NCBI RefSeq assembly: GCF_031834615.1
Contig: NZ_CP115543.1
Coordinates: 507,001 to 571,000 of the forward strand
Source of the DNA: Stenotrophomonas aracearum
Lineage (GTDB): Bacteria; Pseudomonadota; Gammaproteobacteria; Xanthomonadales; Xanthomonadaceae
Reading direction: 5' to 3'
DNA: 64,000 bases
Shown: in pieces, positions 25,447-33,821 of the stretch
Position numbering within the stretch: position 1 is the first letter of the stretch
Layout of the letters: each line of letters begins with the position of its first letter
Program-made: the position numbers and the translations under genes
The notes under the pieces: generated by a model
What the model saw: only the letters and a program-made list of their open reading frames with translations
Told to the model about the DNA's origin: nothing
Database searches by the model: none

Positions 25447-26577
25447 CTAGGTGGCCCGGAGGGCCTTACAGCTCGGCTGCTCCATCAACCACCTACGCGC
25501 AGCGATCGAGGCATCCTCTGTGTCGCTGACGTTGACATCCGGCTTGAGCTTTCCGCCGTCTCCCCTCAAGTTCCGATCAACCGCAACCGAGCCAGTGAGC
25601 AGCAGCATGCCGCCGTCCGGCAAGCGCGTTGGCATGTTGGCCGTGGAATAGCCGGCGGTCATCTGCCCGAAGCTTCGGCTGCCCGGTCGACCCCTGAAGG
25701 CCAAAGCAAGCATTTCCCCGGAGCTTCCTGTGTTGGGGCCGAAAAGTACTGCCACAGGTGGTGCGGGATGTCTGAGCACATAGGCTTTGGAGTCCAACTC
25801 CACTGGCGCGCGGTCCTCTAGAAGAACTCGGCCGGACTGAATGCTCCAGATCTGGTGCGTTGCGCCGATGTTGAACGCGCCGATGACCTCTCTCCTCTTT
25901 GCGTCCGTCGACAGCAGCGGTGCGACGCCCACCAGCATGGGCCACATGTTGCCGCCTCGGTTCGCACGAAGGTCTATGATCCAGCCGCAACGGTTGATCG
26001 CATCCTCAGCCTTGAGTTGCGATTGCAACAGGCGTGCGAAGGTTACCGTCTGCTGATTCCGCACGGAACTGGGTGCCGTTGAGTCTTCTTTGAAGTATGG
26101 GACGGATATCCAGCCGATAGGGTCTGCTTGGCCAGATTGACCTCGCTGCGGACCGGACGCGGTTGCTGCGACACTGGGACGCCGTAGCTGCTCGGGTCGT
26201 GCAAGGCGCTGCATGCGGCCAGATGGGGTGGACATCGCGGATGCGCGGATCCAGAGGCCGTGACCGGCTGTGCTGCGGGCAATGAGCTGGTCGACCAGTT
26301 TGTCGGCTTCGGCGGAATCTTTGGTTTGTTGGAGCTGTTTGCGGGCTGCGGGCCAGTCGACCTGGTCGCGATGGAGAGCGCCCCGTTCAAGCAGCTGCAG
26401 GATCTCCTTGCGAACGTCTGGGAGTTGGTCCGCCGGCTGGGATGGAGCAGCCATGGACGGGAATGCGAGGGCTGCTGCCAGGGCTGCGGTGGTTCCAAGT
26501 ACTGCTAGTCCTTTAGCGGGTGTCACCTGTTGTGCTCCTTGGTTGCCTGGGTTGCTGTGCCTTCGTTTTGGGTTCAT
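25447..26577 (-). CDS. S41 family (tail-specific protease-like) peptidase
   Basis: A 376-residue exported protein; the signal sequence lies near residues 22-45 (GLAVLGTTAALAAALAFPSMAA). The catalytic S41 domain is in the second half: WIIDLRANRGGNMWPML, then GPNTGSSGEMLALAFRGRP with the likely nucleophile serine, then the FGQMTAGYSTAN segment. The middle (HGLWIRASAMSTPSGRM) resembles the region where S41 enzymes place a PDZ, but a PDZ is not evident. It has no operon partners. It lies between a nested inverted repeat and a strong hairpin. Confidence 0.75.
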   Translation of the reverse strand: MNPKRRHSNPGNQGAQQVTPAKGLAVLGTTAALAAALAFPSMAAPSQPADQLPDVRKEILQLLERGALHRDQVDWPAARKQLQQTKDSAEADKLVDQLIARSTAGHGLWIRASAMSTPSGRMQRLARPEQLRRPSVAATASGPQRGQSGQADPIGWISVPYFKEDSTAPSSVRNQQTVTFARLLQSQLKAEDAINRCGWIIDLRANRGGNMWPMLVGVAPLLSTDAKRREVIGAFNIGATHQIWSIQSGRVLLEDRAPVELDSKAYVLRHPAPPVAVLFGPNTGSSGEMLALAFRGRPGSRSFGQMTAGYSTANMPTRLPDGGMLLLTGSVAVDRNLRGDGGKLKPDVNVSDTEDASIAARRWLMEQPSCKALRAT

Positions 26578-26656
26578 GCCCTACCGGGTGTTGCGGTGAT
26601 ACCTGCAGTCGACTGGGGTGCGACCCTACCAGTGGCTGGTCTCGCGTATCGAATGA

Positions 26657-26685
26657 CGTCGGGCGCCTGGTGTGGGCGCCCGACG
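26657..26685 (-). terminator. hairpin between the S41 and AcuI-like genes
   Basis: CGTCGGGCGCC and GGCGCCCGACG form a perfect 11-bp stem with a seven-base loop, 45 bases past the AcuI-like stop on the minus strand. T tract absent; likely terminator or attenuator. Confidence 0.5.
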
Positions 26686-26730
26686 AAAGCATGCTCAGTG
26701 CTCATCGCACCGATCTTACGGCCAAAATGC

Positions 26731-27720
26731 TCAGGCGTTCACATCCACCACCAGCCGGCCACGCACCTTGCCTTCAAGGAAGTCCGGGAATACTTCCAGC
26801 ACCTTCTCCAGCCCAATCACTTCCACGGTGCTGGCCAGCTTCCCAAGATCCAGGTCGGTAGCAAGACGCTTCCACGCCTCCGCACGGACTTCATGCGGCG
26901 CCTGCACTGAATCAATGCCGGCGAGGGTCACGTTGCGCAGGATGAAGGGGAGTACGGAAGTGGTGAGGTCAACGCCCTGCGCCAACCCGGCTGCGGCCAC
27001 CACTCCACGGTACTTGGTCTGCGCCAGCGCATTGGCCAAGGTGTGGCTGCCGGCCACGTCCACCACGCCGGCCCAGCGCTCGGCATCCAGTCCACGCGTG
27101 CGCGGTTCGGCAAGGGTGGCGCGGTCGATGAGTTCGTCGGCGCCCAGGTCTTTGAGGTACTGCGCATGCTCGGGGCGGCCGGTGGACGCCACGGTGCGGT
27201 AGCCGAGCTTTGAGAGGATCGCCAGCGCGATGGAGCCCACGCCGCCGTTGGCGCCGGTCACCAGGATGTCGCCGTGTTCCGGCTTCACGCCGCCGTGTTC
27301 CAGGGCCAGCACGCAAAGCATGGCGGTGTAGCCGGCGGTGCCGATGGCCATGGCGTCCTTGCTGCTGATGCTGTCGGGCAGCTTCACCAGCCACTCGCCC
27401 GGTACGCGCGCGCGCTGGGCCAGGCCGCCGTGGTGGGTCTGGCTCAGGCCGTAGCCGTTGAGCACCACGCGGTCGCCCTTGTGGAAGCCGGCGTTGGTGG
27501 TCTCGAGCACGGTGCCAGCCAGGTCGATGCCGGGAATGAGAGGGAAGTTGCGGATCACCGGCGAGCGGTTGGTCATCGCCAGCGAGTCTTTGTAGTTCAG
27601 GGTGGAGTACTCCACCTGCACCAGCACGTCGCCTTCGTGGAGGTCAGCTTCGTCGAAGCTCACCAGCCGGGTGGAAACCTGGTCGCCGTCTTTGCTGGCC
27701 AGCAGTGCGTTGAATGTCAT
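26731..27720 (-). CDS. acuI: YhdH/YhfP-type quinone oxidoreductase (acrylyl-CoA reductase-like)
   Basis: A 329-residue NADPH-dependent medium-chain reductase without catalytic zinc, of the YhdH/AcuI group. The N-terminal GroES-like part has EYSTLNYKDSLAMTNRSPVIR and FPLIPGIDLAGTV. The Rossmann part has ILVTGANGGVGSIALAIL and STGRPEHAQYLKDLGADE. The C-terminal part has VLPFILRNVTLAGIDSV. AcuI reduces acryloyl-CoA to propionyl-CoA. A divergent HxlR regulator gene starts 107 bases away, a common pairing for reductases that detoxify electrophiles. Confidence 0.88.
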   Translation of the reverse strand: MTFNALLASKDGDQVSTRLVSFDEADLHEGDVLVQVEYSTLNYKDSLAMTNRSPVIRNFPLIPGIDLAGTVLETTNAGFHKGDRVVLNGYGLSQTHHGGLAQRARVPGEWLVKLPDSISSKDAMAIGTAGYTAMLCVLALEHGGVKPEHGDILVTGANGGVGSIALAILSKLGYRTVASTGRPEHAQYLKDLGADELIDRATLAEPRTRGLDAERWAGVVDVAGSHTLANALAQTKYRGVVAAAGLAQGVDLTTSVLPFILRNVTLAGIDSVQAPHEVRAEAWKRLATDLDLGKLASTVEVIGLEKVLEVFPDFLEGKVRGRLVVDVNA

Positions 27721-27827
27721 GGGCGTGCCTCACCTGTGGGGTATGACCTGCATGCTATGGTCGTGCCGTGGTTGCCACAAGAACTACGCATTTTCATAGC
27801 TACTACGGTTTTCAGGAGTATCCAGCA

Positions 27828-28187
27828 ATGGCGCGGCGCGTGTATGGCAAGACCGGTTGCAGCGTGGAGGCCACGCTCTCGGTGATGGGCGGCACGTGGA
27901 AGCCGGTGATCCTGTTCTATCTGGTGCCCGGCACCAAGCGGTTCATGGAGCTGACCCGGCTGATTCCCAACGCAACGCAGTCGATGCTGACCAGCCAGCT
28001 GCGTGAGCTGGAGGCCGACGGGGTGGTGGTGCGGCATGTGTATCCAGAGGTGCCGCCGAAGGTGGAGTATCGGCTTTCGGAGCTGGGGCAGACGCTGGTG
28101 CCGGTGCTGCTGGCGATGCGGGATTGGGGGACTGCGTATAAGAAGATGAATCGGGAGAGGGCGGCGGAGGGGGAGCCGGAAGTGTGA
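27828..28187 (+). CDS. HxlR family transcriptional regulator
   Basis: A 119-residue winged-helix regulator: GCSVEATLSVMGGTWKPVIL, then RFMELTRLIPNATQSMLT with the recognition helix, and VVVRHVYPEVPPKVEYRLSE as the wing. An N-terminal cysteine (Cys10, in KTGCSVE) is in the position used for redox or electrophile sensing in this family. ATG 27828 follows a CAGGAG site. Divergence from the AcuI-like reductase suggests that it controls that gene and itself from the shared 107-bp region. Confidence 0.85.
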   Translation: MARRVYGKTGCSVEATLSVMGGTWKPVILFYLVPGTKRFMELTRLIPNATQSMLTSQLRELEADGVVVRHVYPEVPPKVEYRLSELGQTLVPVLLAMRDWGTAYKKMNRERAAEGEPEV

Positions 28188-28292
28188 CCGGACGCAAGGC
28201 CTGAGGTAGGGGTTTCCCTATTTTCCAAGCTTTGCGCGTCTTCCAGACCCTCCCACAGATACGATCAGCCCTATCAGCTAGAGACGTGATCA

Positions 28293-28940
28293 ATGATGCC
28301 AAAGGCACGTACTTTCATCCTGTTTAGCGCCCTCACGCTCTTCACCGCAGCGAGCCTCGCAGGTTGCGGGCGGACGGAGCAGCCTGTGCAGACCGAACCG
28401 CAGGCCTCCAAGGAGAATGCAGCGATGCGCAGCGAAGCTCCGCTCATCCGACCTGTGGTCCTGGACAAGGCTGGCGAGGTGGTGAACCTGGAGTTTGAGC
28501 TTCCTCCGCCAATCGAAAATGCCTCCTCCACGCTGTTGCTGGGGTTGCGCGTAGTGGCGCCTGATGCGGAGACCGGAATCAGACGATCAAGTGAGATCAT
28601 TCGCTCCCAGCTTCCAGCGCGGGCTCGCCTGTTGCGCATTGAGGAAGGTTCCATCACCCAGGTGCCGCTGTTCCGGAACACGCCAGACTTGAAGGATCGC
28701 GTAGCCGTCGGTGTGGATGGCCTGATACCGGGTGTGACGTCATCGGACGTCGAACGTACCCAGCTCATTGCAACGGGGCTGACCAATGAAGCCTTGTTCT
28801 ACGACGTGATGTTGCTGGCCGGCGTGCAGGATGCCCAGCCAGGACATTATCGACTGACGGTGGAGTTGCAGGGGGACCATCCCCAGCTGGGTCCGGAGCC
28901 CGTCGAACTGCTGATCGCGTACATGGGTAAGGGGAAGTAG
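28293..28940 (+). CDS. lipoprotein, predicted immunity protein of the T4SS effector
   Basis: A 215-residue lipoprotein with a clear lipobox (LFTAASLAGCGR) and a periplasmic body of mixed beta structure (VVNLEFELPPPIENASSTL, HYRLTVELQGDHPQLG). It starts at an ATG-ATG pair at 28293. The effector gene begins only three bases after its stop. In Xanthomonas citri and S. maltophilia, immunity proteins (X-Tfi) against periplasmic type IV effectors are lipoproteins encoded immediately next to the effector. That context is the main evidence; I do not recognise the domain. Confidence 0.72.
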   Translation: MMPKARTFILFSALTLFTAASLAGCGRTEQPVQTEPQASKENAAMRSEAPLIRPVVLDKAGEVVNLEFELPPPIENASSTLLLGLRVVAPDAETGIRRSSEIIRSQLPARARLLRIEEGSITQVPLFRNTPDLKDRVAVGVDGLIPGVTSSDVERTQLIATGLTNEALFYDVMLLAGVQDAQPGHYRLTVELQGDHPQLGPEPVELLIAYMGKGK

Positions 28941-28943
28941 GTC

Positions 28944-29882
28944 ATGGCCAAGGAAGCGCCTTATACGGTAACCGTGTACGTGGCAGCGCCGGGCACTCCG
29001 CTCAAGAACGGGGGGACATCCGCTGCAGGGCACATGTATCTGTCGGTGTCTCACGAAGGTGACACGCGGAGCTTCGGTTTTGCCCCAGCAGTGCATGGTG
29101 CACGCAGTGGGCCAGGTGCGGTAACCGGCGGAGATGTAAACAACTACAGCAATCCGTTTTATGCGCGGACGATGGAGATCTCCCGGGAGCAGTACGACAA
29201 GATCATTGCCTATGGATCCGAATCGCAAAAGCACGGGTTCAATCAGGAGTACAACGGGCTTTCCAACAGCTGCATCGACTTCACCTGGGGTGCGCTCAAT
29301 CACGCTGGAATTCACCGCCAGACCCGATCGCAGCAGGACACCACGTTCGAAGGTGCGCTCAAGCCGCTGGACAACAAGCGCGAAATCAAAAGCATCCAGG
29401 CACCGTTTCCGGACAGCACGCTGAACACCGAGAAAGACCATCCCATGCCGAAGCGCACGTTCCAGCAGTGGCTGATCTCCGAGAACGAGCCGATGCTTGA
29501 GCAGATTCAGGGGAAGGTTGCCGAGCTGGACGCCGCCAACGGCCGGTCGTTCGACCCGACCAGTGAGCGCATCAGTGCCAGCCTGCTGGTACTCGCCAAG
29601 GAGAACGGGCTGTCTCGTGTGGACCACGTGGTGCTGAGTGAGCGCACAGCCAACGCAGCAGCTGCCGAAAACATCTTCGTGGTGCAGGGTGAGCGCGGCG
29701 ATCCTGCCCATCTGCGAGCGGCAATGCCCACCGCAGTTGCTGCACAAACCCCCGTGGAGGCTTCACTGGAGCGCAGCGAGCAGTTGGCCAATGCCCAGCA
29801 GCTTTCGCAACAGCAACTGATGGCGCAGAACGAACAGAGCCAGGCGCAGGAGCGTGAGGCGGTTGTCCTGCGGATGGGTTGA
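28944..29882 (+). CDS. Xanthomonadales type IV secretion effector with XVIPCD
   Basis: A 312-residue protein in two parts. The C-terminal part, about residues 175-312, is an XVIPCD, the secretion signal read by VirD4 of the bacterial-killing T4SS. It shows GLSRVDHVVLSERTANAAA, IFVVQGERGDPAHLR, TPVEASLERSEQLA, and a Gln-rich tail. The N-terminal part has AGHMYLSVSHEGD with His30 and LSNSCIDFTWGALNHAG with Cys110. The His-before-Cys order is that of circularly permuted NlpC/P60 or LRAT-like hydrolases, so it may cut peptidoglycan peptides or lipids in the target periplasm. The lipoprotein upstream is the likely immunity protein. No vir genes lie in this window. Confidence 0.85.
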   Translation: MAKEAPYTVTVYVAAPGTPLKNGGTSAAGHMYLSVSHEGDTRSFGFAPAVHGARSGPGAVTGGDVNNYSNPFYARTMEISREQYDKIIAYGSESQKHGFNQEYNGLSNSCIDFTWGALNHAGIHRQTRSQQDTTFEGALKPLDNKREIKSIQAPFPDSTLNTEKDHPMPKRTFQQWLISENEPMLEQIQGKVAELDAANGRSFDPTSERISASLLVLAKENGLSRVDHVVLSERTANAAAAENIFVVQGERGDPAHLRAAMPTAVAAQTPVEASLERSEQLANAQQLSQQQLMAQNEQSQAQEREAVVLRMG

Positions 29883-30028
29883 GGCGCTCCGAGTAGAGTG
29901 AGGTAGGCCATGACCGGGCCGTGCAGGGTGTGCACACTGCGTCAGCGCGGCCGCTGAAATGTTCACGGCTTTCGTCTGTTCCGGTCCTTAGCATCGGCTC
30001 TTCCATACAAGAAGATCCGGAGCTACCC

Positions 30029-30841
30029 ATGACTGCATCACGCGTTCGCCTGCACGTTGAAGACACCGGCGGTACCGGTCGCCCTGTGGTTCTGATCCAT
30101 GGCTGGCCGCTGTCGGCCGAGTCCTGGAAGGCGCAGGTGCCGGTGCTGAAGGCGGCGGGTTACCGGGTGGTGGCGTATGACCGTCGCGGATTCGGGCGTT
30201 CGGACAAGCCGGCCGATGGCTACGAGTACGACACGCTGGCCGACGATCTTGCCGGGGTGCTGAATGACCTGGACCTGCGCGATGCCACGCTTGTGGGGTT
30301 CTAGATGGGCGGCGGCGAGGTGGCGCGCTACATCGCGCGGCATGGCGAGGAGCGGCTGCGTAGCGTGGTGTTTGCCGCTGCGGTGCCGCCGTACATGCTG
30401 AAGACTGCTGACAACCCCGAAGGGCCGCTTACCGAGGAGAAGGCCGAGCAGATGCGGTTGGGGCTCGAGAACCATCGGGATGAGTTCTTTGACGGGTTCA
30501 CCACCGACTTCTTCAGCGCCAACGGTGAGTTGAAGGTCACCGAGAAACAGCGGCAGGAGGCGATCGCGCTGTGCAAGCAGTCGGACCAGACGGCTGCGCT
30601 GGGGTGCATGAAGGCGTTTGGCACCACGGATTTCCGCGAGGATCTGAAGAAGGTGAAGGTGCCTACACTGGTGCTGCATGGTGACAGCGATGGTACGGTG
30701 CCGTTTGAAGGGTCCGGGGCGCGTACACGTGCGGCGATTGCGCATAGTGAGCTCTCGTTGATTGAGGATGCGCCGCATGGGTGTAATGCGAGTCATCCGG
30801 AGCAGTTCAATGCGGCGTTGGTTGCTTTCCTGGCGCGGTGA
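30029..30841 (+). pseudogene. alpha/beta hydrolase (chloroperoxidase/esterase-like) with amber stop at the catalytic serine
   Basis: One continuous 271-codon frame of an alpha/beta hydrolase, interrupted only by TAG at 30302-30304 (codon 92). Before it: VVLIHGWPLSAESWK, AYDRRGFGRSDKP and ATLVGF. After it: MGGGEVARYIARHGEERL, the acid LHGDSDGTVPFE and the histidine DAPHGCNASH. The stop stands exactly where the nucleophile elbow GFSMGGGE needs its serine, so TCG to TAG is the simplest change. The reading frame is otherwise intact, with no other damage. It may be a recent pseudogene, a sequencing error, or suppressed by an amber tRNA; even a read-through product would need Ser inserted to be active. 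Confidence 0.85.
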
Positions 30842-30867
30842 TCTTCGGCTGCGGTTGGGGCTGCTTG

Positions 30868-30890
30868 GGACACGCGTGGCGTGTCGCTAC
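30868..30890 (-). repeat. SMAG/REP palindrome
   Basis: GGACACGCG-TGG-CGTGTCGCTAC; on the minus strand it begins with GTAG. It is identical over 23 bases to the copy at 33691 next to the RAYT gene. Confidence 0.8.
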
Positions 30891-30922
30891 GCGGGTTTGC
30901 CGTGCACAGTAGAGAGTCTGGT

Positions 30923-31096
30923 ATGCGTAAGACTGCCAAGCCGCCTTGGGAGAAGCCCAATCCCAAGGGGAAGAAGGGACAGCCGCTTTCTGCTTCGCAG
31001 AAGGAGGCGGCCAAGCAGCGTGCTGATGAGAATGGGCGCACTTATCCGAACCTGGTCGACAACATGTGGGCGAAGAAGTTGCCGCGCGAGGATTGA
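30923..31096 (+). CDS. small basic conserved hypothetical protein
   Basis: A 57-residue Lys-rich, probably disordered protein (KPPWEKPNPKGKKGQPLSAS, then QKEAAKQRADENGRTYPNL). Similar small basic proteins are common in Xanthomonadaceae, from memory. ATG 30923 follows a SMAG element; the ribosome site (AGAGAG) is modest. It ends before a strong bidirectional terminator. Function unknown; the charge suggests nucleic-acid or ribosome contact. Confidence 0.55.
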   Translation: MRKTAKPPWEKPNPKGKKGQPLSASQKEAAKQRADENGRTYPNLVDNMWAKKLPRED

Positions 31097-31116
31097 TCAA
31101 CCGGTTGGCACATATG

Positions 31117-31150
31117 ACAACGGCGCGGTGAGTGTTCTCCGCGCCGTTGT
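31117..31150. terminator. bidirectional terminator
   Basis: ACAACGGCGCGG and CCGCGCCGTTGT form a perfect 12-bp stem with a ten-base loop between the convergent genes at 30923 and 31172. Confidence 0.8.
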
Positions 31151-31171
31151 TGTAACCGCGTTGCGGTGGGA

Positions 31172-32101
31172 TCAGCGCAAGGCGTCTTTGGCAGCACTCA
31201 GGGCCTGGTCGGCACGGAGGAACACGGCGGTGGTGGATTCACCGGTGCTGGTGGACGCCGCGCCCAGTAGCAGGGTAGCCCCTGCATTCTGGTTGGCTTC
31301 GCGGGCGACCTGTTTGAACCGGGTGAGGGTCTCTTCGACATCGCTGCTGCCGAGCACCGCGATGAATTCGCCACTGCCACTGACGCGGTTGATGCTGTCG
31401 CCCCGCTGCGGCTGCAGGCACTGTTCCAGCGATTGGTCGAGGTGCTGCAGCTGGCGTTCCAGCGTGCGTTCGCCCAGGCGCTGGGTCAGCTCGGTGAGAT
31501 CCTGCACTTCCAGGATGACGACGCTGTAGGCGCCGGCGGCGTCGGGCGCGGCGGCGGCTTCTTCGGCCACGCCCTTGTCGAGAATCTCCGCTACCTGCTG
31601 CTCGCGTTCGCGGCCGCGACCCTCCATCAGGGTCATGGTCAGGCGCGCCAGGGCCTGCAGGGCTTCGCGCTGGGTGGGGTTGAGCTCACGGGGATTCATG
31701 TCCAGCACGCAGACCGCGCCGACCGCAGCACCTTCGTCGGTCACCAACGGCATGCCGGCGTAGAAGCGCGCCCCGAGGTCCTGCAGAAGTGGGTTGTGGG
31801 CGAAGCGTGCATCACTGGAAAGGTCGCCGACTTCCAACAGCTCATTCGGCTGGCGGATGGCATGGTCGCACACGGCCAGGTTGCGTTCGGTCTGCAGGCC
31901 TTCCACACCCGTGCGGGCCTTGAACCACTGGCGGTCACGATCGATCAGCGTAACCAGTGCCATGGGTGTGCCACACACGGCGGCGGCCACTTTCACGATG
32001 TCGTCGTAGGCCGGTTCGGGCAGGCTGCCCACGATATGCAGCGCGTCGAGGGCGCGCTGGCGCTCGGATTCGTCAAGGGTGGCAGTGGCGCTCAGGCTCA
32101 T
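31172..32101 (-). CDS. GAF domain protein with degenerate GGDEF domain
   Basis: A 309-residue cytoplasmic protein. A GAF sensor domain fills residues 10-165 (FKARTGVEGLQTERNLAVCD, FYAGMPLVTDEGAAVGAVCV). A GGDEF-like domain follows from about 190. Its active-site loop reads VSGSGEFIAVL, so GGDEF is replaced by GSGEF; the domain is probably catalytically weak or dead, and the metal-binding region also looks altered. It may act as a receptor or regulator in cyclic-di-GMP signalling. Monocistronic; ends at the shared terminator. Confidence 0.75.
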   Translation of the reverse strand: MSLSATATLDESERQRALDALHIVGSLPEPAYDDIVKVAAAVCGTPMALVTLIDRDRQWFKARTGVEGLQTERNLAVCDHAIRQPNELLEVGDLSSDARFAHNPLLQDLGARFYAGMPLVTDEGAAVGAVCVLDMNPRELNPTQREALQALARLTMTLMEGRGREREQQVAEILDKGVAEEAAAAPDAAGAYSVVILEVQDLTELTQRLGERTLERQLQHLDQSLEQCLQPQRGDSINRVSGSGEFIAVLGSSDVEETLTRFKQVAREANQNAGATLLLGAASTSTGESTTAVFLRADQALSAAKDALR

Positions 32102-32215
32102 GCAGGTACCTGTAAGACATGGGACGTTGCCCTAGCCTAGGTCAGGTCCTTCCGGTTCAGGTTAAGCCCGGGTGGAGGTCGGAATGCCGGTTCACCTGCG
32201 CGTGCGGTTGCTGCC

Positions 32216-33094
32216 TCAACGCTTGACCGCGAGCACCCCGTCCAGCGCCAGCTCGGCCTTGAAGCCGGCCTTCTCCAGCCGCTTGGCCACTTCACGCGGC
32301 ACGTCGCGGCCGCTGGTGAGTTTGTTGGGCGCGCCGGTGTAATGGAACATGCGCCCGCCCTTGCGGATCACGCGCGCCAGCTGGTCGTAGAACACCTGCG
32401 AGTACAGTTCGCCGGCAATGCCGAAGCGCGGCGGGTCGTGCAGGATCGCGTCCACCGAACTGCTCTCCAGGCCTTCGATGGCCTGCGACACGTCGCCGTG
32501 GGTCAACGACAAACGGCCGCCACTGCTGGCCGCGTCCGGGTCGGGCGACCATGGGTTGAGGGTGCGCAGCCACAGCACGTCCGGGTTCTTTTCGAACGAC
32601 TGGATGCGGGTGACCCCGGCTTCCAGGCAGCAGGCGGCGAAGTAGCCAAGCCCGCCGCAGGTGTCCAGCACGGTCTTGCCGGCCGGGGCGACCAGCGCCA
32701 CCTTGCGGCGTGCGTCCTCGTAGGGGGAGACCTGCGCGCTGGGCAGCATCTTGATGCCGTCGATCTCGAAGGTCGGTGCGTCCCATTCGGTGGGCACCAG
32801 CTTGATCAGCGCCGAGCCGAACCGCGACACCGCCAGGAACTCCTCGCCGTCCCAGTAGTACAGCGTGCGGTCCTTGGTCTTGCCGGGGTAGGCGTAGGTT
32901 TCGCCCTTCCACTGCCAGCTGTCCGGGCCCAGCAGTGCGGTACTGGTGGAGCGCGCCAGGTCCAGCGAACCGGTCCATTCGCTGGCACCGGCGTCGCGCG
33001 CGCGGACCAGGGCTTCGGCAAGGGGGCGGGTAAGCAGGGGACCGGTGTAATGGGGCACGGGATCAGAGTGGGGCGGGGCGGCAAGGGTGGGCAT
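32216..33094 (-). CDS. class I SAM-dependent methyltransferase
   Basis: A 292-residue protein. An N-terminal PUA-like beta domain (SWQWKGETYAYPGKTKDRTLY) leads to a Rossmann methyltransferase with motif I VLDTCGGLGYFAACC, the acidic post-motif FEKNPD, and motif IV ILHDPPRFG. DPPRF is the class of motif seen in RNA and small-molecule methylases related to RsmD and RlmI. The substrate is not determined; the PUA-plus-DPPR layout makes an RNA base the first guess. The small hypothetical gene at 33122 lies 27 bases upstream on the same strand. Confidence 0.75.
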   Translation of the reverse strand: MPTLAAPPHSDPVPHYTGPLLTRPLAEALVRARDAGASEWTGSLDLARSTSTALLGPDSWQWKGETYAYPGKTKDRTLYYWDGEEFLAVSRFGSALIKLVPTEWDAPTFEIDGIKMLPSAQVSPYEDARRKVALVAPAGKTVLDTCGGLGYFAACCLEAGVTRIQSFEKNPDVLWLRTLNPWSPDPDAASSGGRLSLTHGDVSQAIEGLESSSVDAILHDPPRFGIAGELYSQVFYDQLARVIRKGGRMFHYTGAPNKLTSGRDVPREVAKRLEKAGFKAELALDGVLAVKR

Positions 33095-33121
33095 CGTAAC
33101 CGAGATGGGCGGAAGGCTGGG

Positions 33122-33502
33122 TCAGGTGGGGGGTTCGGTGAGGTGCTCCAGCGCCGTTGAGGGACGCGTTGCGGTCTCCCGACTGCAGTGCCATCCGCCG
33201 TAGGTGCCGGGGCCACTGAACACGGCATCGCCCTCGCCCGGGTACATGTCTTCGTACCCGCAGTAGGTTGCGTGGTACATGCGGGTCAGCCGCGACTGAC
33301 GCTCGTACTGATAGGTGAACGAGCCGTCTTCGTTGGGAATCAACACCTGCTCCACGGCGGCCTTGCCGCCTTGGAAGTCGTCCCACAGGCCGGTCCGGAT
33401 CACTACAGCGGTGCCGTCCTCGGCGACGCCAGGGCGGTCGTGGAAGCCGGGCGGGAACGGCTCGGTGGTGGCAGTGAGCAGCCACAGCAGCAGGGTGTAC
33501 AT
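33122..33502 (-). CDS. exported hypothetical protein
   Basis: A 126-residue protein with a short hydrophobic N-terminus (YTLLLWLLTATTEP) that may be a signal anchor. The body is polar with two cysteines (YCGYEDMYPGEGD and WHCSRE). The gene precedes the methyltransferase gene on the same strand by 27 bases. No family is recognised, and the ribosome site is weak. Confidence 0.5.
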   Translation of the reverse strand: MYTLLLWLLTATTEPFPPGFHDRPGVAEDGTAVVIRTGLWDDFQGGKAAVEQVLIPNEDGSFTYQYERQSRLTRMYHATYCGYEDMYPGEGDAVFSGPGTYGGWHCSRETATRPSTALEHLTEPPT

Positions 33503-33821
33503 CGCAGGTCGCCCTTAAGGTTTCGGGCGGCCAGTCTGGTCGTGCCGGTCCGGCTGCTGGTGTGCGCTGCGTCGCAGCTGCGAATGCACGGAGAACGAGA
33601 ATTTCGCAACTGTGAGGTGCGTCTTGCGGAAGTGGGCTGAATGCGCAATTTGCGGGAGTGCTGGTCTTATCGGGTGGCAGAGATATCGCTGGACACGCGT
33701 GGCGTGTCGCTACGCGGTCTGATGCAGCTGTTGGAACCTACGGTGGTGTGAGGGGCTTGCCGACGCGCCGGTGCGTTCTGGCCTGATCGTTCGGGTGCGT
33801 GCAGGTTTGCACACTGCGGGC
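33503..33821. other. 319-bp gap upstream of the RAYT gene
   Basis: No gene. The notable content is the SMAG palindrome at 33691-33713, about 110 bases before the transposase start. Promoters for both divergent genes must lie here, but I see no clear boxes. Confidence 0.4.
33691..33713 (-). repeat. SMAG/REP palindrome beside the RAYT gene
   Basis: Same 23 bases as the copy at 30868, with GTAG on the minus strand. REP elements next to a RAYT gene are its presumed substrates. Confidence 0.8.
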
